Assembly: GCA_002308555.1 (NCBI GenBank)
Contig: DBWD01000148.1
Span: forward strand, 1 to 5,991
Length of the DNA stretch: 5,991 bases
DNA from: a bacterium UBP3_UBA1247
GTDB lineage: Bacteria; UBA3054
Direction of reading: 5' to 3'
The notes under the pieces were generated by a model, which saw nothing but the letters and a program-made list of their open reading frames with translations, ran no database searches and was not told the origin of the DNA. Shown here one piece after another: positions 5,462 through 5,991 of the stretch. Every line of letters begins with the position of its first letter. Positions within the stretch are counted from its first letter, which is position 1. Both the position numbers and the translations under genes were made by a program.

Positions 5462-5991
5462 TTTTCCGCCTCTCTTTTGGCCAGGATCTCCTCCGTGCGC
5501 GCCAGGTCCTCGGGAGTGTCTATCCCGGGGGCGGCGCCGGCCACTTTCACGCAGACTATGGACATGCCGTTTTCCAGCGCCCTCAGCTGCTCCAGCTTTT
5601 CGGAGCTTTCCAAAGGCGTCTGGGGAAGGGACGCGAATCTGAGCAGGGCTTCCCTTCTGTAGCAGTAAAGGCCGATGTGGCCGAAGTACTCCGCCGGGAA
5701 CCCGTCCCTGGGATAAGGAATGGGCGCCCTGGAAAAATACAGCGCGCGGCCGTTGACGTCCATGACCACCTTGACCTTGTTGGGGTCCCGCGCTTCCTCG
5801 GCGGTTATGGGGTGGCAGAGCGTGGACCAGTCAGCGGATCCGCCCGCCAGCGCGTCCACGGCCTTTTCCACGGCCGCCGGGTCGATCAGGGGCTCGTCGC
5901 CCTGAATGTTCACGACGATGTCGAATTTTTCCCCGAGCTTCCCAAGCGCCTCCACGATGCGGTCCGTGCCGCATTTGTGGTCGCTCCTGGT
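5458..5991 (-). CDS. kdsB: 3-deoxy-manno-octulosonate cytidylyltransferase KdsB (N-terminus beyond the window)
   Basis: KdsB transfers CMP from CTP to Kdo, giving the CMP-Kdo used by the Kdo transferase WaaA for lipid A. The reading frame is open from the right edge and gives 177 residues; about 70 N-terminal residues, including the CTP-binding start, are missing against the usual length of about 245-250. The visible part begins TRSDHKCGTDRI and contains VNIQGDEPLI (27-36), YFSRAPIPYPR, HIGLYCYRREALLRF, LEQLRALENG and PGIDTPEDLARTEEIL. Asp32 of QGDEP and Asp158 of GIDTPEDL correspond to the magnesium-binding aspartates of the family. An in-frame GTG at 5955 is internal to the conserved GTDRIVEA stretch and is not the start. 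Its stop overlaps the kdsA start by 4 bases. It is the first gene of the operon in view; any promoter lies outside. Confidence 0.96.
   Translation of the reverse strand, partial: TRSDHKCGTDRIVEALGKLGEKFDIVVNIQGDEPLIDPAAVEKAVDALAGGSADWSTLCHPITAEEARDPNKVKVVMDVNGRALYFSRAPIPYPRDGFPAEYFGHIGLYCYRREALLRFASLPQTPLESSEKLEQLRALENGMSIVCVKVAGAAPGIDTPEDLARTEEILAKREAEK

Noticed and set aside
5953..5955. GTG as the start of kdsB
   Set aside because: The codon lies inside the conserved GTDRIVEA region and the frame stays open with typical KdsB residues up to the window edge, so the real start is outside.

Overview
The window is a dense, one-directional (minus-strand) gene block from a Gram-negative, LPS-making bacterium of fairly high G+C. 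Read in the direction of transcription, it holds kdsB (its start lies beyond the right edge), kdsA, kdsD, kdsC, an lptC-like gene, two consecutive lptA/OstA-like genes and lptB. Next come an intrinsic terminator, a 179-base intergenic region, and the first 189 codons of an unrelated exported protein that runs off the left edge. No rRNA, tRNA, mobile element or CRISPR array was seen.

The first four genes form a complete Kdo route: ribulose-5-P to arabinose-5-P (KdsD), to Kdo-8-P (KdsA), to Kdo (KdsC), to CMP-Kdo (KdsB). The next four supply LPS transport parts: LptC, two LptA/OstA-type bridge candidates and the LptB ATPase. The permease genes lptFG and the outer-membrane gene lptD are not in the window. 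Junctions run from an 8-base overlap to a 12-base gap, so the eight genes are almost certainly co-transcribed and translationally coupled. A GC-rich hairpin with a T8 tract, 8 bases after the lptB stop, closes the operon. A second hairpin with a T7 tract follows. An extended -10 promoter then drives the exported-protein gene.

The taxon cannot be fixed from this window. In E. coli, kdsD-kdsC-lptC-lptA-lptB is followed by rpoN, and kdsA and kdsB lie elsewhere. Here kdsB and kdsA join the cluster, lptA is doubled, rpoN is absent, and KdsA has the metal-dependent (Cys) signature. This suggests a non-enterobacterial lineage; an Elusimicrobiota-like or deep-branching Gram-negative origin is only a guess.

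No wholly new system is evident. The points most worth a second look are the tandem, strongly diverged OstA pair, an LptC whose leader looks cleavable, and the unrecognised exported protein with its own promoter.
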